A DNA stretch of 9,247 nucleotides from Desulfitobacterium sp. (GCA_012799495.1 JAAZLD010000100.1:1-9247); one strand, 5' to 3'. Counted from the stretch's first letter, positions 1 to 6,807 are shown. Numbers and translations: made by a program. Notes: generated by a model not told the origin, from the sequence alone.

Positions 1-1
1 C

Positions 2-568
2 ATTAAGAATAAGATCTCCCCCAAAGAACAACTTATGTCTTCTTTCGTAAAGACCAATATGCCCAGGAGTATGGCCGGGAATATCTATTACCTCAAAAAC
101 GTAATCACCAATCTGGAGAACTTCTCCTTCCTTAAGAGGGGTGTAATCGAAAAGCTCTTTGGGCACTATATCAAATTCGTTTTTCTCCATTTTTATTACT
201 TCTTGGCCCAAATTAAAAGCTTTGCTTATAGCTAATAAGACCCCTTCAGGATGAGAGCGAAAGTTATCTAGAAGGATACCATCCTTAGCACCAATATACA
301 CCTTAGCTCCTAACCCCCAGAGAAGGTCAGCTAAACCGGAATGGTCCACATGCATATGAGTTAGTACTACATCAGTTTTCTTAAGATCAATATTTAACTC
401 TTTAATACCTGCCAGTAAAGCCTCTTTACATTCTGGTAGATTAAATCCCGTATCTATAATCATTACCCGTTCATCGGACAAGATTATATAACTATTCAAA
501 GTTTTGAGGGGGTTTTTCGGCAAGGGGATTTCATTTACATAGATATGGGGAAATACTTCGCGAACCAT
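2..568 (-). CDS. MBL-fold metallo-hydrolase, 3'-truncated by window edge
   Basis: The first 189 codons of a metallo-beta-lactamase-superfamily hydrolase are visible; the C-terminus lies beyond the left edge. The ATG at 568 is preceded by GAGGTG (574-579) with a 5-nt gap, which fixes the start. Visible superfamily motifs are the strand-turn Asp in IDTGF (D39), the metal-binding HMHVDH (H71, H73, D75, H76), the PGHTPGH motif (H166) and FGGD (D185), so every expected metal ligand up to the break is present. These proteins bind two metal ions, usually Zn or Fe, and hydrolyse varied thioesters, phosphodiesters or lactams, so the substrate cannot be read from this fragment. There is no signal peptide, so it is probably cytoplasmic. 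It follows the molybdoenzyme operon on the same strand but is separated from it by a strong terminator, so it is probably transcribed independently. The family is certain and the specific activity unknown. Confidence 0.93.
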   Translation of the reverse strand, partial: MVREVFPHIYVNEIPLPKNPLKTLNSYIILSDERVMIIDTGFNLPECKEALLAGIKELNIDLKKTDVVLTHMHVDHSGLADLLWGLGAKVYIGAKDGILLDNFRSHPEGVLLAISKAFNLGQEVIKMEKNEFDIVPKELFDYTPLKEGEVLQIGDYVFEVIDIPGHTPGHIGLYERRHKLFFGGDLILN

Positions 569-671
569 TCTTTCACCTCAATAATATTCTAAATTTAATT
601 TAATCTAATATTCACACAATTCTAACACATAATACACTGTAATCCTAGTTATGCACCATTTTGAGCTTAGT

Positions 672-693
672 CTTTCGATATCGAAGGAATTCC
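672..693. promoter_or_regulatory. Two abutting palindromes upstream of the MBL hydrolase
   Basis: A perfect 12-bp palindrome, TTCGATATCGAA (674-685), directly abuts a second perfect palindrome, GGAATTCC (686-693). They lie about 105-120 bp upstream of the hydrolase start and about 45 bp past the molybdoenzyme terminator, in otherwise AT-rich non-coding DNA. This could be an operator for the hydrolase gene. No regulator is encoded in the window and no matching known box is recognised. Confidence 0.3.
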
Positions 694-738
694 GGGAAAA
701 ACTCCCCTCCTATTCTACACCATAATGGTTCTTAAGCC

Positions 739-784
739 AAAAAAGAGAGCTGGTATCACTTATTCAGTGATTCCGGCTCTCTTT
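739..784 (-). terminator. Rho-independent terminator of the molybdoenzyme operon
   Basis: The arms 742-760 and 766-784 form a long hairpin around a 5-nt loop (761-765). The outer nine pairs (AAAGAGAGC with GCTCTCTTT) are perfect, and the inner part has a single mismatch and one G-U pair. On the minus strand the stem runs into six T residues (739-744). It begins 21 nt after the stop codon of the NrfD-type gene, so it closes that operon. The plus strand has no T-tract after the stem, so the terminator looks one-directional. Confidence 0.92.
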
Positions 785-804
785 AGCGTGGAATAAGATG
801 TTTT

Positions 805-2106
805 TTAGTCTTTATTTAACCCGCTAGGCAATAAAGGATAAAGTTTCATAACGAAGGAAACCACAAACATAACGATTCCATAAGGTAGCAAGCTCAAGGC
901 TAATTCCACCCCAGTAGGTTTATAGGGCCAAAAGCTTGTAAAAGAAGAGATCCCCTCTTGGAATTCCCCAGTTGCAACAGGGTAAGCCCAGTTACCTATA
1001 TCTACTCCACTAACATGCATATTTAAAGGAATCATATTAAAGGAGGGGTACATGAGCATTAGCCTGTGGGCGAAAATACCTATGAAAAGCAAGAGACTAC
1101 CAAAAAGTAAAGCATTGCGAGAACTTTTCCCTTTTGAGGTAAAGAAAAAGATCATCGTAAAGGCTGGCAACAAAATCTCTATACCATAAAGGAGTCCATA
1201 TCTATCAAAGAGGATATAGAAAAGTTCCTGCCCTTCTGCTCCTCCCCACCAAGCATGGATAATCAGATCCACAGATATAAGGAAGAAATGAACCACTAAA
1301 GCCCCTGCTACAATGGTAGCTAAGGTACGGAAAGCATCTTGATATTGGTTAAACCGATCTTTCCCTACAGCTAGAATGGAAATCACCATAACTAAAGCTG
1401 TTCCAGAAGCCACTGCAGCGGCGATAAAGTCTGGTGGTAAAGAGGCGGTATTCCAATAACTTCGGGAAGCTTGGGTAGCAAAGAGTAAAGCCGTTACCGT
1501 ATGAATCAAGACTGCAAAAGGCAAGCCAATAATAGCAACCCTTCGAGACCATCTCTTGGAAAATTCCTCAACTTCTTCGAAGGAACACTTTTTCGTCCAG
1601 CCATTGAGGAATCCCCGTCCATCCCTTTTCCAATCAGGGAGAAGCTGCATATACACACTTAAAAATGTCACCACAAGATAAGAAGCTATGACAATCATAT
1701 CCCAGACCAATGGAGAGGAGATATTAGGGTGAAGAATCATATAGAAAACCCGATCCACCCGCCCCATATCGGGTAAAATCATGGCTCCCGCTCCTAAAGT
1801 ACAGGCGAAAGCAGATAGGGAAGCTATTTTGGTAAAGGGTTTTAAGTTTTCCAGGTTAAAGAGATAGACAGAGGAGGAAACGATTAAGCCACCGGCGGCA
1901 ATACCTACAAAAAAGGCAAAAGTGGCAATATAAAGACCCCAGCTAAAGGAATTGCTCATATCCGTTACTATGAGCCCATTTTTTAACTGAAAGCCCCAGG
2001 CACTAAGACTAATGAGGAGCAAGATACCTGCCAACACCAATACCTTATTAACACCTTTGCTAGTGACAGGTACTGGGGTAGAGGTTGCTAAATTACTTTG
2101 AGACAC
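805..2106 (-). CDS. nrfD: NrfD/PsrC-family quinone-reactive membrane anchor subunit
   Basis: Membrane subunit of the molybdoenzyme complex, expected to exchange electrons between menaquinol and the ferredoxin subunit encoded upstream. The 433-residue product has about ten hydrophobic segments (roughly 21-39, 54-82, 94-112, 132-155, 190-211, 226-248, 262-284, 299-323, 332-353 and 400-424). Family signatures visible are SWGLYIATFAFFVGIAAGG (55-73) and DMGRVDRVFYMILHPNISSP (113-132), close to the NrfD/PsrC/HybB consensus (WGLYI..F.FFVGIAAGG; DLGRPDR...LHPN.SSPL.WD). There are no paired-histidine heme-b motifs of the NarI type. I prefer the GTG at 2106 because GAGGTG lies six bases upstream of it; the longer reading from the GTG at 2115 adds three residues and has no good ribosome site. 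It is the last gene of the operon, 138 nt after the ferredoxin stop and just before the terminator. The symbol is a family label, not an assignment to nitrite reduction. Confidence 0.93.
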   Translation of the reverse strand: MSQSNLATSTPVPVTSKGVNKVLVLAGILLLISLSAWGFQLKNGLIVTDMSNSFSWGLYIATFAFFVGIAAGGLIVSSSVYLFNLENLKPFTKIASLSAFACTLGAGAMILPDMGRVDRVFYMILHPNISSPLVWDMIVIASYLVVTFLSVYMQLLPDWKRDGRGFLNGWTKKCSFEEVEEFSKRWSRRVAIIGLPFAVLIHTVTALLFATQASRSYWNTASLPPDFIAAAVASGTALVMVISILAVGKDRFNQYQDAFRTLATIVAGALVVHFFLISVDLIIHAWWGGAEGQELFYILFDRYGLLYGIEILLPAFTMIFFFTSKGKSSRNALLFGSLLLFIGIFAHRLMLMYPSFNMIPLNMHVSGVDIGNWAYPVATGEFQEGISSFTSFWPYKPTGVELALSLLPYGIVMFVVSFVMKLYPLLPSGLNKD

Positions 2107-2205
2107 ATTCGACACCTCTTTCTCAAGTTCTAACAGATTTGAGATAAGCTCTTTATCCTAACCACTTACGTATGGATTCTATTTAAAGGCTTACTTTGTT
2201 AGAGA

Positions 2206-2248
2206 TTCTAATTTAGAGCCAAATTATTTCTAAATAGAGCCAAATTAT
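2206..2248. repeat. Tandem duplication of about 21 bp at the ferredoxin stop codon
   Basis: Two head-to-tail copies, 2206-2227 and 2228-2248, share TTCTAA, a 1-nt length difference, and then an identical TAGAGCCAAATTAT block. The right-hand copy contains the TAA stop of the ferredoxin gene (2245-2247); the left-hand copy lies just downstream in the leader of the NrfD-type gene. It looks like a small slippage duplication, or a paired binding element in the operon's internal spacer. Confidence 0.6.
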
Positions 2249-2931
2249 CTATTAGGCTTGCTGGCAGGTAAATAATACACTTTTGGATTTGTTCCCAATT
2301 CTTCTTTGAGACGAAAAGCCTGCCGTTCACGAATAAGTCTACTTACTTCTGAATTAGGATCATCCAGATCCCCAAAGATCCGCGCCTTAGATGGACAAGC
2401 ATCTACACAGGCTGGATTTTTTCCCTGGGAAGTGTACTGAAAACAGAAAGTACATTTCTCCACTGTCCCAACAGGGCGATTAGGGGTATAAACTAAGCGA
2501 CCATCTTCATCCCGTACATCAGCTGGGTAACCATATTGATAATCCTCTTTATAGCCCGCTCTTTCTTTAACTTTCTTAGGATCTTCCCAGTTAAACTGCC
2601 TCACATTATAGGGACAAGCAGCGATACAGTAACGGCAGCCAATACACCGTTCAAAATCAATAAGGACTACCCCTTTATCATCTGTAAAGGTGGCTCCCAC
2701 AGGACAAACCTTTTCACAAGGAGCATTATCACACATTTGACAAGATACGGGGAGAAAGGTCATTAGCAGATTCCCCTCTTCACCTACCGCATTCTGATGA
2801 TAATCACTTCCTGGTGTAAAAACCCGATTCCACCAGGTACCAGGTGGTTGGGCATTATGGGATTTGCAAACTACAGCACAGGTACGGCAGCCAATACATT
2901 TATCCAGATCAATGACCATACCTAATCTCAT
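2245..2931 (-). CDS. 4Fe-4S ferredoxin electron-transfer subunit (PsrB/NrfC/DmsB-like)
   Basis: Beta subunit of the molybdoenzyme, carrying electrons between the NrfD-type anchor and the catalytic subunit. The 228-residue protein has sixteen cysteines in four complete cluster motifs: C12/15/18/22 (CIGCRTCAVVC), C64/67/72/76, C96/99/102/106 (CIGCRYCIAAC) and C160/163/175/179, so four [4Fe-4S] clusters are expected. None of the cysteines is replaced by Trp as in NarH-type subunits. Its length is that of PsrB/NrfC/DmsB proteins, far shorter than NarH or the beta subunits of type II DMSO-reductase enzymes. It has no signal peptide, so export by hitch-hiking on the Tat signal of the catalytic partner is likely, as known for this class. 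The ATG at 2931 overlaps the TGA of the catalytic gene (ATGA), indicating translational coupling; an AGGTGG-type ribosome site lies about 10 nt upstream. The substrate of the complex is not determined by this subunit. Confidence 0.95.
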   Translation of the reverse strand: MRLGMVIDLDKCIGCRTCAVVCKSHNAQPPGTWWNRVFTPGSDYHQNAVGEEGNLLMTFLPVSCQMCDNAPCEKVCPVGATFTDDKGVVLIDFERCIGCRYCIAACPYNVRQFNWEDPKKVKERAGYKEDYQYGYPADVRDEDGRLVYTPNRPVGTVEKCTFCFQYTSQGKNPACVDACPSKARIFGDLDDPNSEVSRLIRERQAFRLKEELGTNPKVYYLPASKPNR

Positions 2932-5507
2932 TCTTGGTCACCCACCTTTCTCACATCACAGAGACATTCATTCCAAGCGGTATTAGGTGCCCACATTCCC
3001 GGTACAAAATATACTTCGTGAGTAGGCTTAATAAAGGGATAAGTGAGAGCATTATAAGAAGTTCCTCTTAGATAACGACTCCACCAGCCTTGTTCGAAAA
3101 TAGCTACATGACGACCAATTCCCGGATCCACAATGGCATAGCAGAATACTTTACCTCGATCGTTATACACTTCCACTGGATCCCCTGTTTTGATACCTTT
3201 TTCCCGAGCATCTTCTGGGTTCAGCCAGACATGGGGTTTTCCTTCTTGTAATTCATTCATCCAAATATTATTAGAGTGAGTAGAGTGTACCCGGTAAATT
3301 CCATTACGAGTGATATAAGAGAATTTGTATTTTTCCCTTGCTTCTGGGTTCAGGGCATATTCACTATCTTCAAAAGGTGGCTTATGAACAGGGAGTTCTT
3401 CACCTAATTCTAAGAACACATCTTCATCTTTATAGAATTCAATCTGTCCACTTTTAACAAACTGGGCTGTGGCTTCCAGCTTGGCAGGGAGGCTTTGGGG
3501 TGGAAAAGGACGCTTAAATTGAACTTGTTCATAAAAAGGTATCTGTTTATGGCCAGGTACTTCCGATTTTAAGCGGACAGGTCCTTCTTTGAGCATTTCC
3601 AAAGTAATACCTTCCACTGCTGGTCCTCCAGTCCGGAGCATCAGTTTAATAGCTTCTTCCGCTGCCTCATTTGCCTCAAACCCTGGGAAGAAATATTGTT
3701 CAAATTCAGGATCCCAACGTTTTGCTAATTCCCGAATAATCCAGAGTTCTGGTTTACAGTCATAAACAGGAGGAATAGCAGGCTGTTGTAATTGGAGATA
3801 AGGATGAACAGGTGTGGCAACTAAATCAGTCTTTTCAAACCAAGTTACTCCTGGGAGCACCACATGGCTAAAGTGGCAACTAGTAGTCATTTGAAAATCC
3901 ATTACAGCCACAAATTCTAACTCTCCAGATTGCACTCTTTCTCGTAAAATATTAGCCATATTATGCTGATCAAAGGGATTACCCCAGCCGAAAATAAGAG
4001 CTTTAATCCCATGTTCAGGGTGTTTTGCTTTCATATTTTCTGTGGGTCCATTAAGAAGGTAGAGGAAGGGGAGCCAATTTTGGGGTCTACCTTCTGGTAC
4101 CCACCATTCACCCACATTCAAACGGATCCGATATTGTCCTGCATAGGTAGAGATACCTGCTCCAGGTCGACCAATATTACCTGTCAGGACATTGATCAGA
4201 GCTAAGGCTCTTCCTTTGAGATCCCCGTGATACCATTGATAATTACTAGCTCCATAAACAATATGAAGAGTTTCCGCAGTACCCATTTCCCGAGCAATCC
4301 TTACCAAATCCTCAGGATTCATCCCAGATTCCTCCGCCACCATTTCTGGAGTGTATTGGCCTAAGGATTCTTTGAGTAATTGGAAAACAGTTTTTGCTTT
4401 AACTTTAGAACCATCTTTTAGTGGAACTTCTACTTCCCCTTCTAGCCAAATGTTTTCAGGTAAATCCAATTTTTCAGGATCCACTGCTAAAAAGCTACCA
4501 TTATAAGCGACGAAGGATTGACGATAATCAGGTACTGGAGGAGGAGTTAACCCAGCTACTTCTTCTGCCTTGAGGCGTTTTCCATTATCACTGCGCACTA
4601 ACAAAGGAAAATCAGTAAAGGTTTTGAGGAAAGATTCATCATGGAGTCCTTCTTCCACGATAACTTTACAGATTCCTAAAGCCACAACAGCATCACTACT
4701 GCTATTAATGGGTACATATTCATCAGCTTTAGCGGCTGTAGGGCTAAAGTTAGGGTCAAAGACTACTACCTTTGCTCCCTGATTACGAGAATCTACTAAA
4801 AAATGAGCATCAGGTAAACGAGTAGCTAGAATATTAGAACCGAAAACAGCCATATAGGTAGAATTTAACCATTCACTAGGTTCTAGCTCTTCTGATTGGA
4901 CCCCAAAGGTCATAGGCCAAAACATGGGTAAGTCACCATTCTGATCGTAAGCATGATGAATATTCCAACCAGCTAAAGTAGCCAGACGGGATAATGCACC
5001 TTTATGGACATAGCTAGTTCCACCTACTTGGAAAGCAACCCCGATGGATTCTGGACCATACTTCTCGGCGATTTCTTTTAAGCGTTGAGCTGTATAATCC
5101 AGGGCTTCATCCCAAGTAGACTCTTCTAGATCATCAACCCCAGGCTGCCCCTTTTGGATTAAAGGAGTTTTCAAACGGTCAGGCCCATAGACTAAATTCA
5201 TCATGGATAACCCTTTAAGACATCCCCGAGGGTTATAGACTTCATCTTCATAGTCAGCGGCTTGAATAATAGCTTTTAATTCATCATTTTCCACAATAGC
5301 TTCCACCCCGCAGGCTCCTGTACAGTTAGGAGAACAAGTTGTACGGACTTTTTTCAGTTCAGGAGGCTGCTCCACCTCATCAGCTACCGCTTTGGGGGTA
5401 AGGTTCATTGCCCCCATAGTCCCTACTAAAACCCCAGTAGCAGCGGTACCTTTGAGAAACTGACGGCGAGACAAACCAAATTTGGGCTTAACCTTGGTTT
5501 TTTCCAC
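2928..5507 (-). CDS. Tat-exported molybdopterin oxidoreductase, NarG/type II-like catalytic subunit
   Basis: Catalytic subunit of a membrane-bound molybdoenzyme with bis-MGD cofactor. The 859-residue protein begins with a Tat signal (SRRQFLK, residues 13-19, then a hydrophobic stretch ending near AVADE), so it should act outside the membrane. A four-cysteine Fe-S motif follows (C58, C62, C66, C96). The YDQNGDLP context (187-194) matches the NarG segment YDWYCDLP, making D192 the predicted Mo ligand. FGSNILATRLPDAHF and TDFPLLVRSDNGK further on also resemble NarG, EbdA and ClrA-type enzymes. The C-terminal MGD-binding domain is present (RVHSTHSNN; GKPHVWLNPEDA). I prefer the GTG at 5507 because GGAG lies 8 nt upstream; the GTG at 5516 would overlap that site and add three residues. 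The gene leads a three-gene operon with the ferredoxin and NrfD-type subunits. No TorD-like chaperone is in the window. Substrate unknown: nitrate, (per)chlorate, selenate, sulfoxide or others remain possible. Confidence 0.95.
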   Translation of the reverse strand: MEKTKVKPKFGLSRRQFLKGTAATGVLVGTMGAMNLTPKAVADEVEQPPELKKVRTTCSPNCTGACGVEAIVENDELKAIIQAADYEDEVYNPRGCLKGLSMMNLVYGPDRLKTPLIQKGQPGVDDLEESTWDEALDYTAQRLKEIAEKYGPESIGVAFQVGGTSYVHKGALSRLATLAGWNIHHAYDQNGDLPMFWPMTFGVQSEELEPSEWLNSTYMAVFGSNILATRLPDAHFLVDSRNQGAKVVVFDPNFSPTAAKADEYVPINSSSDAVVALGICKVIVEEGLHDESFLKTFTDFPLLVRSDNGKRLKAEEVAGLTPPPVPDYRQSFVAYNGSFLAVDPEKLDLPENIWLEGEVEVPLKDGSKVKAKTVFQLLKESLGQYTPEMVAEESGMNPEDLVRIAREMGTAETLHIVYGASNYQWYHGDLKGRALALINVLTGNIGRPGAGISTYAGQYRIRLNVGEWWVPEGRPQNWLPFLYLLNGPTENMKAKHPEHGIKALIFGWGNPFDQHNMANILRERVQSGELEFVAVMDFQMTTSCHFSHVVLPGVTWFEKTDLVATPVHPYLQLQQPAIPPVYDCKPELWIIRELAKRWDPEFEQYFFPGFEANEAAEEAIKLMLRTGGPAVEGITLEMLKEGPVRLKSEVPGHKQIPFYEQVQFKRPFPPQSLPAKLEATAQFVKSGQIEFYKDEDVFLELGEELPVHKPPFEDSEYALNPEAREKYKFSYITRNGIYRVHSTHSNNIWMNELQEGKPHVWLNPEDAREKGIKTGDPVEVYNDRGKVFCYAIVDPGIGRHVAIFEQGWWSRYLRGTSYNALTYPFIKPTHEVYFVPGMWAPNTAWNECLCDVRKVGDQE

Positions 5508-5516
5508 TCTTATCAC

Positions 5517-5720
5517 TCCAATCCATAAAACTAGGATAATCTGTTCTGATACAGTTTTCTTCTTGTTTATCTGAAGAATTGCCTAATGGTATCGTAGTTG
5601 AAAGGTTCTATAAAGGTTCACCTCCCCAAATACTCCCAATTTTCGTACAATTCTCCTTAAAAAATATAAAGCAAATGGAAATTATCGGGGAGGTGGAGAT
5701 CATTAGATAAACCAAGTTAC
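5517..5720 (-). promoter_or_regulatory. Leader/promoter region of the molybdoenzyme operon with inverted repeat
   Basis: This is the 204-nt gap between the hemerythrin-like gene and the catalytic gene. A perfect 9-bp GC-rich inverted repeat, CACCTCCCC (5619-5627) and GGGGAGGTG (5688-5696), stands out in AT-rich DNA, its arms 60 nt apart. A possible minus-strand promoter is TTGATT (5724-5729), a 16-nt spacer, then TCTAAT (5702-5707), overlapping the end of the upstream gene. It would start RNA close to the right-hand arm, so the repeat could close a stem at the 5' end of the mRNA. I saw no terminator here, so read-through from upstream is also possible. The repeat is certain; the promoter is weak. 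Confidence 0.4.
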
Positions 5721-6125
5721 TTAAATCAAGACGTAAAGCTTACGATCTTCTAGATCCAATCTCTGTTTTAGAGATTGAATAATCTTGAGAGATACCTGGT
5801 GGAATTCCTGAGGATTAGCTTTGATTTTCGTAGCAGACATATATGTACTCTTGTACTGATTAAATTCCTCGGCTAAATCTCCCATTTCTTTATAAAGCTT
5901 GGCTGCTGTTTCCCGAACTTGAGGCTCTTTAGCATCTTTCAAGTTTGGATATAAATAATTATCTTCGGATCTTAGATGTAAGGTTAAAACCCCTGATAAT
6001 TTGCTAATTTTCAAAGAAATATCAAAGGCCTTTTCCTCGATATTTCCTGTACGTAATTCTTTTTCTAACTCACTTAGGAGTTCACGAATAGTTAAGTGTT
6101 GACTTTTTAGTAATTGATTGCTCAT
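5721..6125 (-). CDS. Hemerythrin-like (HHE) domain protein
   Basis: Small 134-residue cytoplasmic, mainly helical protein of the hemerythrin-like HHE class, which bind a non-heme diiron centre and act in oxygen or NO sensing, iron handling or related stress functions. Visible features: SQH near the N-terminus (H10), the HLRSEDNYLYP motif (H50, E54, D55) typical of the family, and a second, related C-terminal segment RLDLEDRKLY (122-131), where Arg122 stands at the position of the usual His while E126 is kept. From memory, a bacterial subfamily with EMG..F..Y and R-I-x-x-E-E at these positions exists, and this protein (EMGDLAEEFNQY at 80-91) fits it. The ATG at 6125 has an AAGGGGG ribosome site about 8 nt upstream. 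It lies directly upstream of, and on the same strand as, the molybdoenzyme operon, which suggests but does not prove a functional link. Confidence 0.82.
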   Translation of the reverse strand: MSNQLLKSQHLTIRELLSELEKELRTGNIEEKAFDISLKISKLSGVLTLHLRSEDNYLYPNLKDAKEPQVRETAAKLYKEMGDLAEEFNQYKSTYMSATKIKANPQEFHQVSLKIIQSLKQRLDLEDRKLYVLI

Positions 6126-6163
6126 AACGTTTTCCCCCTTTTTCGTATCTTAAAGGATACCCT

Positions 6164-6202
6164 AAAAAAATAAAGAAGGGCGTGACTCATATCACGTCCT
6201 TC
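6164..6202 (-). terminator. Intrinsic terminator in the hemerythrin gene leader (possible attenuator)
   Basis: An 11-bp stem (6175-6185 with 6192-6202, one G-U pair, 6-nt loop) is followed on the minus strand by a T-rich tract, TTTATTTTTTT (6164-6174). It lies about 140 nt after the stop of the small membrane protein gene and only 38 nt before the hemerythrin-like start. It may simply end the upstream transcript, or act as an attenuator, because a consensus -10 sits just upstream of it. Confidence 0.85.
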
Positions 6203-6218
6203 CTGTTTAACTTCGCAC

Positions 6219-6224
6219 ATTATA
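6219..6224 (-). promoter_or_regulatory. Candidate -10 box for the hemerythrin-like gene
   Basis: A perfect TATAAT lies on the minus strand, about 95 nt upstream of the hemerythrin-like start. The matching -35 region is poor (GATTAA or ATTAAG, depending on spacing), so it would need an activator or be a weak promoter. RNA starting about 7 nt downstream would carry the terminator hairpin at 6175-6202 in its leader. Confidence 0.35.
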
Positions 6225-6344
6225 TATTAGACTTTTTTCACTTAATCCTTTATCTACCTTGCCAGATCCTTATCTCATCGTACAGATAGTTAATGCCTTT
6301 CCTGCTAAAATTTTATTAAATCTTATATTTGTTTTCTAATCTTA

Positions 6345-6683
6345 TTATTTGTCGTCATCAATTTTATTTACTTCTTCTACTGGCATATCGATTATTTCCC
6401 CTGTGGGTTTTCCAGAATTATACGGCCTTAAGGGACTCTTACTTGACCAGGATTCGGAAGATGGTCCTTTGTTAGAGTAATTATAGGTGTAATAAAAAAC
6501 ATTCCCCTTCCTTCCTCCCTTAAAGAAGGACCCATTTCTCTTTTTACCAATAATAAAAAAGTATAAACGGTAAACAGCATATAACACTGCTCCAATAAGC
6601 AAAATCCAAACAGAAAATACAATGGCAGCCAAAACAGCAAAAATAATCGCCATTGTCCACATGATCCGATACAACAAAGGCAT
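6345..6683 (-). CDS. Small membrane protein of unknown function
   Basis: I do not recognise this 112-residue protein. The N-terminal third is strongly hydrophobic (about residues 8-45), enough for one long or two short membrane helices. A basic stretch follows (GKKRNGSFFKGGRKG, 46-60), then a Tyr/Ser/Asn/Pro-rich low-complexity segment (61-90), and an acidic tail ending in IDDDK. The positive-inside rule suggests that the C-terminal part is cytoplasmic. I chose the ATG at 6683 because a near-perfect AAAAGGAGG sits 7 nt upstream (6691-6699); the longer reading from 6755 has no ribosome site. It is a single gene transcribed divergently from ilvA, with its own good promoter, upstream of the hemerythrin-like gene. 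No catalytic motif is visible, and a structural or scaffolding role would be a guess. Confidence 0.72.
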   Translation of the reverse strand: MPLLYRIMWTMAIIFAVLAAIVFSVWILLIGAVLYAVYRLYFFIIGKKRNGSFFKGGRKGNVFYYTYNYSNKGPSSESWSSKSPLRPYNSGKPTGEIIDMPVEEVNKIDDDK

Positions 6684-6778
6684 CAAATAACCTCCTTTTC
6701 CAACAACAAGTAAAACCCCTATGCAACAAACAAGTAGTTTAGTAGCTTTAACCATTCAAATAAATATTTTATATTTAA

Positions 6779-6807
6779 ATTCTAGCATATTTTCTAAGGT
6801 GTTTGAA
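6779..6807 (-). promoter_or_regulatory. Sigma-A-like promoter of the small membrane protein gene
   Basis: On the minus strand, TTCAAA (6802-6807), a 17-nt spacer and TAGAAT (6779-6784) preceded by TGC form a good extended -10 promoter. It would start RNA near 6772, giving a leader of about 90 nt before the ATG at 6683. The placement supports the shorter start. Confidence 0.55.

Noticed and set aside
1349..1552. Overlapping reading frames inside the anchor gene and similar ones within ilvA and the catalytic gene
   Set aside because: They lie antisense to or in other frames of well-supported genes and show no family features or ribosome sites.
2928..5507. Naming the catalytic gene narG (nitrate reductase) or dmsA
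   Set aside because: The protein is shorter than NarG, lacks the FS0 His, and has non-Nar partners; the DMSO-reductase Ser motif is not seen. The substrate is not decidable from the sequence.
6684..6755. Longer form of the small membrane protein, a possible signal peptide
   Set aside because: It lacks a ribosome site, while the ATG at 6683 has a near-perfect one and the promoter position fits it.
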